Assembly: GCA_022592445.1 (NCBI GenBank)
Contig: JABYQR010000524.1
Location: forward strand, 1-23,123
Reading direction: 5' to 3'
Origin: Cytidiella melzeri
Taxonomy: Eukaryota; Basidiomycota; Agaricomycetes; Polyporales; Irpicaceae
DNA: 23,123 nucleotides
Each line of letters starts with the position of its first letter. Positions within the stretch are counted from its first letter, which is position 1. Below the pieces are notes generated by a model. That model ran no database searches and was not told the origin of the DNA. It saw nothing but the letters and a program-made list of their open reading frames with translations. A program made the position numbers and the translations under genes. Of this stretch, positions 9,691-19,501 are shown in pieces.

Positions 9691-10155
9691 GACATGGATA
9701 GTCCAACAGAGACCGGATTTTTCCAACATTGTCACCAGTTTACAGCACTAGGCGCCTATCTAGAGCGCTTATTTTCCAGCTAGGAGTGTTACCGGACCTA
9801 ACCCTAACCTGGGTCACGTGACATACTGCCTTATTTATCAATAGTCCAGACCCAAACCCTAGACTCCATCTGGAGCGGTTCCAGATCAACCTAGGCTATT
9901 GCTCTATTGTTCTCCTTCCATTGTTAGGGATTCCCCAGGGATTCCCCCAGTTCTTATTGTGCTATTGTCTTTTGTCTATTGTCTTCTATCTATTGTTAGG
10001 GATTCCCCAGGGATTCCCCCAGTTTCTATTGTTCTATTGTTCCTATTCCATTGTTCTATTGTTCTATTGTTCTAGCTTTATTGTTCTATGTACCCTGGGC
10101 TTTGACAGCTACCCTGGTCCTTGACAGTTACCCTGGTCCCTTATTGTTCTATTAC
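9691..10155 (+). mobile_element. LTR-A, second copy, truncated and inverted
   Basis: It starts TGACATGGATAGTCCAACAG and can be followed against the reverse complement of 2439-2080: the GCGCTTATTTTC word, CCTAACCCTAAC, the CACGTG palindrome (9813-9822), AAACCCTAGACTCCATCTGG, the GGGATTCCCCAGGGATTCCC words and CCCTGGTCC. The GGGATTCCCC segment occurs twice here (about 9928 and 9998) but only once in the other copy, and the TCTATTGT run is expanded (10021-10090). It breaks off at TATTGTTCTATTAC before the TATA box, so the promoter end is missing. Confidence 0.8.
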
Positions 10156-10217
10156 AATTCCTGAAGAATGAAGAAGAATTACCCCATTTCGCGCCAGCGC
10201 ATTGATGCTTTTTCAAG

Positions 10218-10245
10218 TGTGACCTTTTTGTCCCCCAAACTGTGG
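10218..10245 (-). other. Second copy of the purine-rich PPT-like tract
   Basis: On the minus strand it has the same G5-A-C-A5-G2 core and flanks as 2443-2471, followed by TCACACT and then TGAAAAAGC. The sequence after it is not LTR-A, so the tract may mark the 3' internal end of a related element whose LTR has been lost or replaced. Confidence 0.4.
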
Positions 10246-11129
10246 TAATTTGATGGGGTAATACAGGTGGTAATAAATTTCTTAACAGTGCGGTGTAATG
10301 ATTTGATGGGATTTCATTTATTTTGTTATTCACTATACAAGTGTGTGTGATGAGCTAAACTTCCTCTCAACAATCTGTTTTTGATTTCTGTAACAAACAC
10401 ATATACATGGACAGACACAAATCTTACATCATCAAATAGTCCTGCCCTTTGGCAACACGTAGACATCAAAATCTTCTTGGATGGACCTAAAGTTGGGGAT
10501 ATACAGTCACTATACTGATAAAAGCTGCTCAGACTCAGTTTGGAATCCCACTGATCCTGTCTTTGCAGGTTATCACATGATTTGGTTGCTATCCGGTTTG
10601 TACTAATCACCTAGTTTGCAAGCGGCTGCTGCCGCATCAGGCCAATTTCCCCTGTTGCTAATGGCAAAACAGCTAAATGCTCAGAACTTTGTGGTATATA
10701 GAATGGTGAATGGTCCACTCACCTTGATGTAAGCAGTGCAGGCGTTTTTAACAGGGATTTCTGGCTAATTCCCTTGAATGCTGTGGTTTGGGTGAGTGTT
10801 TGTTATGTGAATATACTTCGTAAGTCAGCCACACCAAGTAAGGCCTTGGTTGTGCAATCGACACAGTCCTTCATCGTTGTGGCTTTGTCAATTGACTTCT
10901 GCACCTGGTGGGTTTGTATGGGTTTGCAGTTTTGATGTTGTGCAATATTGCTCACAACAGCGTAAACTGCCCCGTTGTTGAGATACAGTGAGAGAGATGG
11001 TGAAGGCGAGCGAGGTGAGGTGCACTGTGAGATACTGCAAGTCAATCAGCATGCTGATCAGATTGCTTCATAGGTTAGCCCGAGCTTGCAGTCCGGTATT
11101 AAGGTTAGGCGCCATCAATGAAAGCTTGA
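10246..11129. other. No recognisable gene
   Basis: Short open frames on both strands with no domain, no codon pattern and no intron layout that could be supported. The 80-codon minus-strand frame at 10803-11045 has no recognisable similarity. Confidence 0.45.
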
Positions 11130-11640
11130 CTCGTGATTCTTGCCCTCCCTCTCTGCCTCTCTCTGGCTCCCACCTTCTCACTCTTGCACTTTCTGTTGCT
11201 CTTTCACCTCCCCTTAGTTCATGTTGCACAAGAGGGTAGTGTACCATCCTGTGTAATGTGCCGTGCTCTACACTACAAACCTGATATACCCTCTCTCTCT
11301 CTCCTGTCTCTTGAGCTCTCTCTCACGCTCTCTCGACTCCCCTCTTACACTCTTCCACCCTCTCCCACTATCTCTCACTTGCTCTCAACCTCCCTCTCCC
11401 TCACTCTGATGCATACCCCACATCGTGCAGTATCTTGTGTGCACTTGTTGGGATCCGGTTAGTAGGTTTGCGTTGCACAATTCTACGCTACACACGAGGA
11501 CAAAGGTATGCTCTCCCTCTCCCTCTTGCTCTCAGGCACTTACTCTCATTCTCCCACTCTATCCCCCACGCTCACATCATCCCTCTCTCTCTCTCCCTCT
11601 CTCTCTTGTGTACTCAACATGGGCACAGGTGAGTGTTCTC
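11130..11640. repeat. Three CT-rich (CTCTCC)n segments with short linkers
   Basis: Strongly pyrimidine-rich tracts lie at about 11140-11220, 11290-11410 and 11508-11610. The linkers between them share words such as TTGCACAA and CTACRCTAC/CTACACAC, so the region may be a degenerate tandem repeat with a ~160-210 bp period. The open frames through it are low-complexity Ser/Leu/Pro and are not considered genes. Confidence 0.6.
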
Positions 11641-12511
11641 CCTCTTTGTGTGTCATTTCTGCTCTATGTAATAGTACCTTTGTATTCCTTGTGTTGTCAA
11701 GACATGATTGATAGCTGTTGTTGCTGAACATACATGTCTCAAATGTTAGTCTGCCATTGAAAATTTACTTCATATTCTATTGTCTTTGTATGTGTGTCTT
11801 AGAGTCTGGCCTAGAAGTAAGGGCTGATTATGTTTCACCATGCCTGAGCCCCTGTGCAACCTGGGTAACGGACAATGAGGTACTTTTATCTAGGAAAGGG
11901 GCCTGCACACCCGCCAAACAATCTACAAAACCTCAGAATTCTTTGAGAAGCACTTTGTCGTGCTATCTGAACACATTGACACAAACACAATTGTCCCACA
12001 GTGTGCATATTGGCTGAGGGGAGGGTGACATTATTGAGGCCGTACTGTAAACTCATTAGAATCCTATACAAACGTAAGCAAAGGCTTTCACCTACTTGCA
12101 TGATGCTAGGTGCGCGTGCGCGCCAGATCTCACCTCTTAGCTGTGGTTTCAACCTGCAATGCATGGGTCTGAGCATTTCCCACCATGGTCTCTGCATTGC
12201 TCAGCACAGACACTGCATAACACACTAGGCTACTCACTTGAAAATACAGTTGCAAATTTTTGTCTGACACACATGGAAGCTCGAGCTTGGTAGGTCTGGG
12301 AACAGTGGGGTATCAAACAGTACCCCGAGTCGAGATGGCGGCATCATGCATCAGAGAGCAACAGTGATGTAGGGAGCAGTGAAACACAGTAAATTGTGTA
12401 CATCATTGTTTTCCACTCACGTCATTGACCTCGGACCGCGCGTAATCATGTTTACATCCTTGCGGCAATGCTCTCCAACAGTGTGCTCCCCCAAGAGAGC
12501 AACCTCACACC
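11641..12511. other. No recognisable gene
   Basis: Mixed-composition DNA with only short frames. It contains a short alternating purine/pyrimidine stretch (TGCGCGTGCGCGCC, about 12112-12125). Nothing else could be supported. Confidence 0.4.
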
Positions 12512-13197
12512 CATTCCACACCCTCAGTGCACTCTACATCCAACCTGACTGAGCCATCCCATAACCATATTCTAGCCGACCTGCGTCTCCATGTACTAAA
12601 CTACCTCGCCAACCTCGAAACCCATCTCTCAAACACCCGTTATCACAACTCATGGCAAAGGGAGAGTCAAAGGTAGAGGACGCTTGAGCATGGCTCAACA
12701 TAGGCGTAGAGATGCTGCAGCATATACGAGCAGACGCCTCGTCCCACTTCCCAGAACCCCATCCCTCAGAGACTGTAGGCGAGTTTGTCAAGTCCCACAT
12801 GCATATTGGCGAAATAGACTTCAAGACACCGTTGTACTACGTGCCAACGCTTTCACATTACCTGCACGCATTGCAATCTCACTTGTTGTTCTTTGAGCTG
12901 CCACACGGCGTCACAGAGACATTGCCTGGTCTGAAACCCCACGTGACCGTACACGAGCTGATTGACCTTGCCCTCGCTCCAAAATACGTCGATCCGATCG
13001 CGCACTGCAGGGAGGGGAAGGACTCGTTGCAGAACGCTGTGGCAGAGATCCTTTGGGCCTTGAGGCTCTCATCCAACGGTGCTCGCTTGATTGACTACGA
13101 GGAGCTGCCCAAAGCTTGGAAGAGCAATAATGGACTTTTGCGGCGCTACTCATGGACTTCACCCCTATTGGACATTCTTTTGTCTCCTGTCTCATGA
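12512..13197 (+). pseudogene. Interrupted hypothetical ORF, family not recognised
   Basis: The open part runs from ATG 12712 to TGA at 13195-13197 (161 codons). It encodes a protein with no signal peptide and words such as HPSETVGEFVKSH, TPLYYVPTLSHYLHAL and LQNAVAEILWALR. The same frame extends upstream to an ATG at 12652 but is broken by TGA at 12685-12687. The context (VEDA*AWLNIGVE) suggests a CGA-to-TGA change. A different frame upstream (about 12539-12670; words ILADLRLHVLNYLANLE) has the same helical character and ends at TAG near 12671. A frameshift or an unrecognised intron near 12650 would join the two. The downstream end lies against a Copia LTR, so the C-terminus may be truncated. 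The coding-like composition is convincing, the gene model is not, and no function is proposed. Confidence 0.5.
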
Positions 13198-13554
13198 CTC
13201 CTTTGTAGTATGATCGCATCTTTTGTTTCATCACGCGGACACTGCCTCGATGCCAGCTTCCTTGTAGTATATAACCCTTTCACCCTGATTCTCTACTCCT
13301 CCATTGTGCTCTCATCTTCGCACCTGGAGTGAGTATTCCCCCCATTGCTCTTGCGTTATGTTGTATGCTCATATGCCCTGTTACCTAGTTAACTCGTCTC
13401 CGTATGTACTAGGTACATTCTATATTCTCATTGTGCTCTCATCTTTGCACCTGGATTAACTTGTCTCCGTGTGTACTAGGTCCCTACAGTCTGCAGTGGG
13501 TTTACGACAGTGCATCCACTCCTGCCTAAGTGACTACGTTCTCTCAACTCGTCA
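13198..13554 (+). mobile_element. Ty1/Copia 5' LTR (left edge uncertain)
   Basis: The right edge is set by CTCGTCA directly before the primer-binding site. A TATA box (GTATATAACCC) lies near 13266-13276. Downstream there is an internal duplication: CATTGTGCTCTCATCTT(C/T)GC at 13302 and 13429, and a 26-bp word (TTAACT...TACTAGGT) at 13389 and 13456. The left edge could not be fixed because no second LTR of this element is present. Confidence 0.5.
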
Positions 13555-13570
13555 TTAGGTTATGAGCCCC
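13555..13570 (+). other. Copia primer-binding site, half-tRNA-iMet type
   Basis: AGGTTATGAGCCCC is complementary to the anticodon arm of initiator methionine tRNA (anticodon CAT in GGGCTCATAACC). Several Copia-type elements are known to prime reverse transcription from such a tRNA half. It lies directly after the CA end of the LTR and 109 bp before the gag ATG. Confidence 0.65.
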
Positions 13571-13678
13571 GCCTAGCTCTAATCTCCACACACTGTTCAC
13601 CTGCTCCGTGCTCATCTAGCACACTCGCTCCTATACGTCCACACACGCATATCTAGGTCCACATCCATATCCCTGATC

Positions 13679-14094
13679 ATGTCTACCTCTGCCTCTGCTG
13701 GTCCCTCTGCGGCCAACTCCTCTTTTGCCTCTACCACGGCACCTCCTCTCATCAAGATTGAATCGATCGCCAAGTTGACTGGTGCTTCCAACTGGAAGAC
13801 ATGGAACGCTGTCATCAAGCAGTACCTTCGCATCACCAAGTCCCTATCCCTCATCGACGGCACCCTCACTAAGCCAGATGCTAAGGACGCCGACTACAAA
13901 AAATGGGAAATTGCTGACGCAAACATTTCTCTCGTCCTGTTGAACACCGTTGACCCCACAGTCCACCACCTCATCGATACCAAAACCAAAACCGCTGCCG
14001 AGATCTACGCCACCTTGCATGCCAACTACTCCGCCACTACCACTCTCTCCGCCTTCCTCAAATTCAAGCAGTACTTCCTCTCTCAGATGGACGG
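13679..14094 (+). pseudogene. gag: Ty1/Copia gag, N-terminal fragment, cut by LTR-B
   Basis: It begins MSTSASAGPSAAN and holds the conserved Copia gag N-terminal features: KLTGASNWKTWNAVIKQYL (about residues 31-49), then a YKKWEIADANI segment and the LLNTVDPTVHHLI / AAEIYATLHANYS region (UBN2/DUF4219-like gag family). It is open for 138 codons to QMDG and then runs into LTR-B, which begins TGTAACAG at 14095. The last ~18 codons of the open frame belong to the LTR and are not gag. No zinc knuckle, protease, integrase or reverse transcriptase of this element remains. Confidence 0.8.
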
Positions 14095-14785
14095 TGTAAC
14101 AGTAATGCTACACTCACCAAATAAGTTGGTTAACTTGAGGGGGATGTGGTGAGATAAAGAGTAAGAGTGGTGGTGAGCGAAGTACTGGTGGGTACTGAGT
14201 AGTCCTGGTTCAACAGAGTGGATAAGACTGAGGGGATATGCCCTCAGGAGTGCCTCTATATATACATGAAGGGGAGGACCCCAGGTACTACCCTAAGACC
14301 CCTAATACCTACATGAGTAAGCGAAGTAATCTACCTTACTAAGCATGCCCTATGCCCTAGTGGTGCCACTTCAATAATCAACCAATAGCAATTGTCCCCA
14401 TGACCTGACCCCATGACCCAGCTCCAAGGCTAGACTTCTTCTAGCTTGTTCTAAGACAAGGCTAGACTTTTCCAGAAGGTTCTATGAACTATGACATCAT
14501 CTAATGGAATGTTCTAAACTATGACATCATAGTTCCAGCAAGTTCCACAAGGTTCCAGAGAGTTCTATCATGTGATACACAGATAAGGAAAGGAGTGCAT
14601 CAGCGCATCAGAGACAGGAGGCGCATCAGTGCATCAATTGATAGGCACTGAGAATAAGTGCTGGAATAAGCGCCTGATAAGCGCCAGATAAGCACTGGAT
14701 AAGCGCTTGACAAGCGCTTAAATATTCCCAATAATACCGTTGCCTGGTAAGGCAAGTCTTGTAGAAACATTGAAAATCTGTGACA
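14095..14785 (-). mobile_element. LTR-B, Gypsy-type long terminal repeat (691 bp)
   Basis: On the minus strand it starts TGTCACAG (14785) and ends CTGTTACA (14095), an imperfect 8-bp inverted terminal pair (7 of 8). A TATA box (TGTATATATAG) lies near 14257-14267. It contains a short-period tandem repeat of GATAAGCGCCT type at 14652-14719 and repeated GTTCCA/GTTCTA words near 14520-14570. One side cuts Copia gag (flank GACGG), the other cuts Gypsy pol (flank TTCAG), so no target-site duplication is visible. It is unlike LTR-A in sequence. Confidence 0.7.
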
Positions 14786-16967
14786 TTCAGCACAACTTGT
14801 TCCCTGTTGTCTGACGCATCCAAAACTTCCAAGGTTCTGACCCGGGATAGTAGGTCACCTTGAGTAAGGGTCTTTCCGGGTTTGTGTGTTAAAACAAAGT
14901 CAAACCGGCTCAGATACAAAGACCACCAAGCTTGTCATCTAGACAGGTCCTGGGCGGTACACCAGTACTGCAGATTCTGATGATCTGTGATGATCTCAAA
15001 GGGCGCGGGTAATCCTTCTAGATAGTGACGCCAGTCTTCGAGAGCTCTGATGATAGCGAGCATTTCTTGATCATAGATCTCGTAGTTCCGTTCCGCTTCG
15101 GCCATAGACTGAGACCGAAACGCTACAGGGTGCCATTGTTCATCCTCTAGTTTCTGCAGAAGAACTCCTCCAGTTGCAAAGCCAGACACATCAACTTCAA
15201 TACTTGTGAGGCGATCGGGTTCCCATGTGACTAGAATAGGTTTCTGAGTGAACACATCTTTGAGCATCTGAAAGGCGTTCTGCTGTGCTTCTCCCCACTT
15301 CCAAGGTTGGTCTTTCTTGGTGAGGTCGTGGAGGGGACAAGCATGCCGTGCAAAGTCCTTGATGAAACGTCGGTAGAAGTTGGCAGATCCAATGAAGCCG
15401 CGTACATCACGGAGGTTCTGTGGTACCGGCCAGTTGGTGATAGCTTCTATTTTACTCGTGTCCATACAGATCTTTCCGTTACCAATAATCAAACCTAGGT
15501 ACTCGACTTGTGACTGTTTAAATTCGCATTTTTTGGGGCAAAGATACAAGTCATTGGCTTCAAGTCGAGATAGTACCTCATGAACGATTTTCCGGTGTTC
15601 CGTAATGTCTGAGCTGAAGACGAGTATGTCATCTAAGTACACCGAGACCTTTTCTTCCGCAATGAGATCAGCAAAGATGGAGTTCATCATTGCTGGAAAT
15701 GTGGCCGGAGAATTGGTCATGCCAAACAACATCACCGTAGGCTTGAACAGCCCTTGGTTTGTCACAAATGCGCCCTTCCATTCGTCATTCTCCTTAATCC
15801 GAATGTTATGGTAGCCCCATAGTACATCAAATTTGGTAAAGATTTTGGCTTGACGAAGCCGATTGGTAATATCAGATACCAAGGGGAGTAGGTAGCGGTT
15901 TTTGATCGTTATGTCATTTAACTGTCGATAGTCCTGAAAAAGCCGGAGCTTGCCGTCCTTCTTCTTGACAAAGAATACCGGTGAGGCCATAGGCAACTTG
16001 GATGGGACAATGTATTCTTTTGCTAGGTTTTCCTCAATAAACTTGTCCAGCTCTGCTTGTTCATTCGGAGACATGGGGTAGACCTTGGATCTGAACATCT
16101 TTGGGTTCTCTGTCAGGTCAATTGTATGATCCCAGGGCTGATGCTTGGGGAGGCGCTGTGATGCTTCTTCTGAGAAGACTTTCTGGTGTGTGCGGTATTC
16201 CTCTGGAACCATCTGTTCGAACGTCCGTTGTTCTTCAGATTGATGGGCTTTAGCTGCGATGTCTGTGGAGCATGTAAAGCTAGCACAGGACCAAAGCTCT
16301 TCCTTGGTGTCCTGAATGATACAGGCTCTGAGCCAGGCTCGCCTCTGCTTCCAATTGGCTGTGATAGACTGGAAGGGTTTGAAGTCTTCTTCGGCTTCCA
16401 GTTCCATTTCTCCGGTAGCCCAATTGATCTTGGGGTTTGCTTTGCGAAGCCAGGGTAGGCCTAGGATGCAATCTTCTGGTCCAATGTCTGTGACCAAAAA
16501 GGTTGCATTTTCCTTGATAGCCCCAACTTGTAGTTCGAGCTCTGCTCTGTGTGTGATACATCCTCCTTGATTTAGAGTCCCATCGATGTTATGGAGTGGG
16601 ATCTGTCTTTCTAAGGGGACCGTACTTACTCGATGCCGATTGACACAGTCTTGACTCAGGAATAAAGCGGTGGCTCCTGAGTCAATCATGGCTTTGATGC
16701 CTTGTGCTCTAAACACTCCTTTGCGCGTGATAGGAACTCGGAAGTGCATGCTAAGCAGGTCTATTTTGGGTACTATGCAGGACAACAAGGTTTCAAAGTA
16801 GTTATACATGTTGTTAAATAAAATTGGAGGCTGCGGATCAAGTTGCTGTGCGGGGTTGATATCTAGTACAGGAGCGCTATCCAAAACTGTGTCTGTGGGG
16901 GTCTCATCAATGTCCTCCACTTCTTCTATGTAAGTCTTTCTAGAGGGACTCGAGGGTGCAGTTTCAC
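14786..16967 (-). pseudogene. pol: Ty3/Gypsy pol: protease, reverse transcriptase, RNase H; integrase missing
   Basis: The main open frame is 16920-14935 (661 codons); the same frame is open upstream, so the true start is unclear. The aspartic protease has MIDSGAT at about residues 78-84 and CILGLPWL at 151-158. The reverse transcriptase has KDGKLRLFQDYRQLN at 321-335, Asp365 in KFDVLWGY, and the catalytic VYLDDILVFS at 427-436. RNase H has Asp577, Glu619 in YDQEM and Asp646 in ITDHQNL, so the core residues are kept. A TGA (14935-14937) then breaks the frame just after QDLSR. Coding resumes in frame (LYLSRFDFVLTHKPGKTLTQ) and stops at LTR-B after EQVVLN. The zinc-binding and DDE integrase domains that should follow are absent, so the copy cannot integrate by itself. 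Upstream it is out of frame with gag. Confidence 0.9.
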
Positions 16968-16979
16968 CCGGAGTCCTCT

Positions 16980-19312
16980 CTAAAAATCCCGTTGATTTCC
17001 GAGCTGCTTGACCTGGTCCGTGGATGATGACATTTGTTTCATGATGGCATCGTAGTCAAACGGAGTTGAAGACAAAGAGCTGGCAACAGTTGCGGCAGGC
17101 AGGGTAGGTAAGGGCCTCGCAGACAAGGACGACGAGGGGACCGAAGTGGACGCATCAAAGAGAGCGCTGGCAGCCACCTTCTGTTGCCTAGGTGGGTACC
17201 CAAGGAACTGGCTTTGGCACACTTGCATCTGATGGTTGCCTCCACAATGTCCACACAATTCTCAATCATGTTTGCCATCTTTCTTCTGGTGCTCCTTAGA
17301 TCCACATCCGTAGCATCTTCCATTCATTGCTTTCATGAAGTCAGCACGTGTTTTTCCATTGGGACCGACTTTAGTTGCGTCAATTTCCATGGCGTTGGAA
17401 TTGCAAGACGGTTGGACAAAAGGAGCCGGGGACGAGGTGGAGACCGGGGTAGATTTGAACACGTTGGGGACTGTTCGACCTTGTTCTCAAGCTTTTTCCT
17501 GAGCTCGAACTTGGAGACTATTGTCAATGTCGGTGGCCACATTGATCAGATCAACAAGGGTGACATGGGACCGTGCGGTGTGGACTAGTTCATCCTTGAT
17601 CGTGGTGCTCAGATGTTCAAAGTAGCAATCACAAAGGTCTTGTGTTGAGTAACCTGTCCTGTCCATGATTTCCCGGAATCGGGCCGTGTACTCGGGAACC
17701 GTCTTTTTGCCTTGCCACAGCTCCCTGAGCTTGGCCTTAGCATCCACCATCTCGTCAACCGGTTCAAATCGTGCTTTGAACGCTGTTCTGAAGTCGTCCC
17801 AGTCACCATTGAATGCCATTTGATGACTGGCAATCAAGTCCATGTGGGGTGTTGCCCAAACTGCCGCATCTTCTGTCATAAATGACAGAGCCGACGAAAT
17901 CCAGAGGTGGTCTAACCGGGTCTGACCCCCTTGGGCATTGTATGGCGACAGCTTCTCATTAAACTGTGCGTACATTGAATAGGCAGCTAGAAAGCGACGT
18001 GCCTCACTACTTGCATTGCCTTGAAACTAGCGGGCTTTTCTACAACCCTTTCCCGTGACCTGTTGTTTACTGGTTGTTGCTGGTTCTGAACCAGCACTGT
18101 GATGGCTTGTGTCAGCTGTTGCTGACCGAGGAGTAGCGCATGCAGAAGTTGTTCTGCTGTGGGGGGCGGAGACGGTTCTTGTGCAGGGGCTGGGGTAGCT
18201 GCCCTAGAAGCATGCTGGGACACGTTGGTGGAATCCATCTGGTACTGTTCCTGCGTGAAGGTTTGATTGAAGTCTTCTTCAGGTTCCGGCAGGGGGGGAA
18301 GAGAGTCAAGGATGCGATCCTCTTGCCAATGATGAATGGGCCGGTACTGATTTGCAAAACAACCCGGATATGTAATTCCGTTGTAACGGTTTGGACACGG
18401 CTGTACTTCACAGAGTTGATGTCCTTCTTCAGAATTGTAACACTCGTCTCTGACTGTTTTGTGGTTGAAGGCGTGTGGATAACTTTCACAGGGGAGGTGA
18501 TCTCTGGACCAGATACTGCTATTGGGACTTTGGGAAGCCACACTGTATTCTACTTAGAACGAGATGAAGTACTCGTCTGCCCAAACTTTGTCTACCACTT
18601 TGAACACTTGTTTGTAGTTCCTCCTTAAACCCGTGAAACTGATTTTCCCAATTGCCTTCAATCCCCAATCCAGCAGCTGCCACTCACGATGAGTGATGAC
18701 AGGGGCTTGGGTTGGTAATTCCTCTAGAAGCTTCTCTAGCTTCTGTTTCTCCTGCTCAAACTGACGCTTCGTATCTATGTGAAGCTGGTGGTATTTGTCG
18801 ATGGTGGGAAGGATCAACAGACGTTGGAGGGTGGCGGTGAGCTTGGGAGTGAAGATACCTCAAAGGTCTTCAACAGTATGCTTGCGGAAGTCGATGAGAG
18901 TCGGCTTAGCTGCTATGAGGGCTGCGCTAGGGTTGGTAGCGGGCCGGGCTGTGAAGCGTTCTGCTAGCAAGGGCTTCTTAGGAAGATTGGCTAAGGCCTC
19001 GGCTCGTTCACGTGCGGTACGGGCAGCGAACTCTTTGGACTTAGCACGGAGTTTCTCAAACTCCTCTGCTGTAGGGAATCTGTGTGTGAGGGCAGAACCC
19101 TTGGATTTACAACGACCAACATAGGAGGCAATAGCCTTAAGCTCTTTCTCCGTATATTTGTGACTTTTGCCACGTGCGTGCTCTGCGTCAAGCTGATCAA
19201 ACATGGCCTGGGGTAAGGCGCAATGGATCTGGACTTCTCGACGTGCTTGGTTCAGATCCTTGTGCAAAGGATCTGGACAAGCGGTGAAACCGGACTGATA
19301 TTCTTTCGGCAC
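16980..19312 (-). pseudogene. gag: Ty3/Gypsy gag, full length but broken by stops and frameshift
   Basis: The reading order on the minus strand is as follows. An N-terminal charged helical domain at 19312-18860 (words LNQARREVQIHCALPQ and ALTHRFPTAEEFEKL), TGA at 18860-18862, continuation at 18817-18554, and TAA at 18554-18556. Then a Pro/Gln-rich linker, and a one-base loss near 18019-18021 (KA in place of KG). Next comes the capsid domain (ARRFLAAYSMYAQ, DWDDFRTAFKARFEP, VPEYTARFREI; Retrotrans_gag family). TGA at 17487-17489 and TGA at 17262-17264 flank a nucleocapsid segment with zinc knuckles. The first knuckle is CYGCGSKEHQKKDG, with Gly where the last Cys is expected. The second is CGHCGGNHQMQVC. 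All pieces except the frameshift are in one frame. The frame ends at 16980, and pol is in another frame. The 5' start is not an ATG, and TGA precedes it. Confidence 0.85.
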
Positions 19313-19501
19313 TAAGAATCAACCACGGAAAGTGCACGTGTTAGCGATCAAGCATGTCAAGACGGACGGCAATGGCTTACTCTCAAACGTAGGGGAGAAT
19401 AAACTTTTTAAAACTGGGGGGACAGGAAGACTTGATCCAAGCTAAGGGCAGTCGTGCCGGTAGCTGTGTGGTATCTTGACCTAATGTCGCAGAGCAACTG
19501 C

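Noticed and set aside
10803..11045. 80-codon minus-strand frame
   Set aside because: No recognisable motif, no supporting intron or promoter layout, and a length expected by chance.
11133..11727. Ser/Leu/Pro-rich plus-strand frames of 65-109 codons
   Set aside because: They come from CT-rich low-complexity DNA, which is open by composition in several frames.
14626..14784. C-terminal extension of pol after EQVVLN
   Set aside because: This part of the open frame is LTR-B sequence, including its short tandem repeat, and is not integrase.
17987..18541. Programmed gag frameshift at the KA/KG site
   Set aside because: The shift lies inside gag upstream of the capsid motif, without a slippery heptamer that could be recognised, and in a gene with other stops. 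Simple base loss is more likely.
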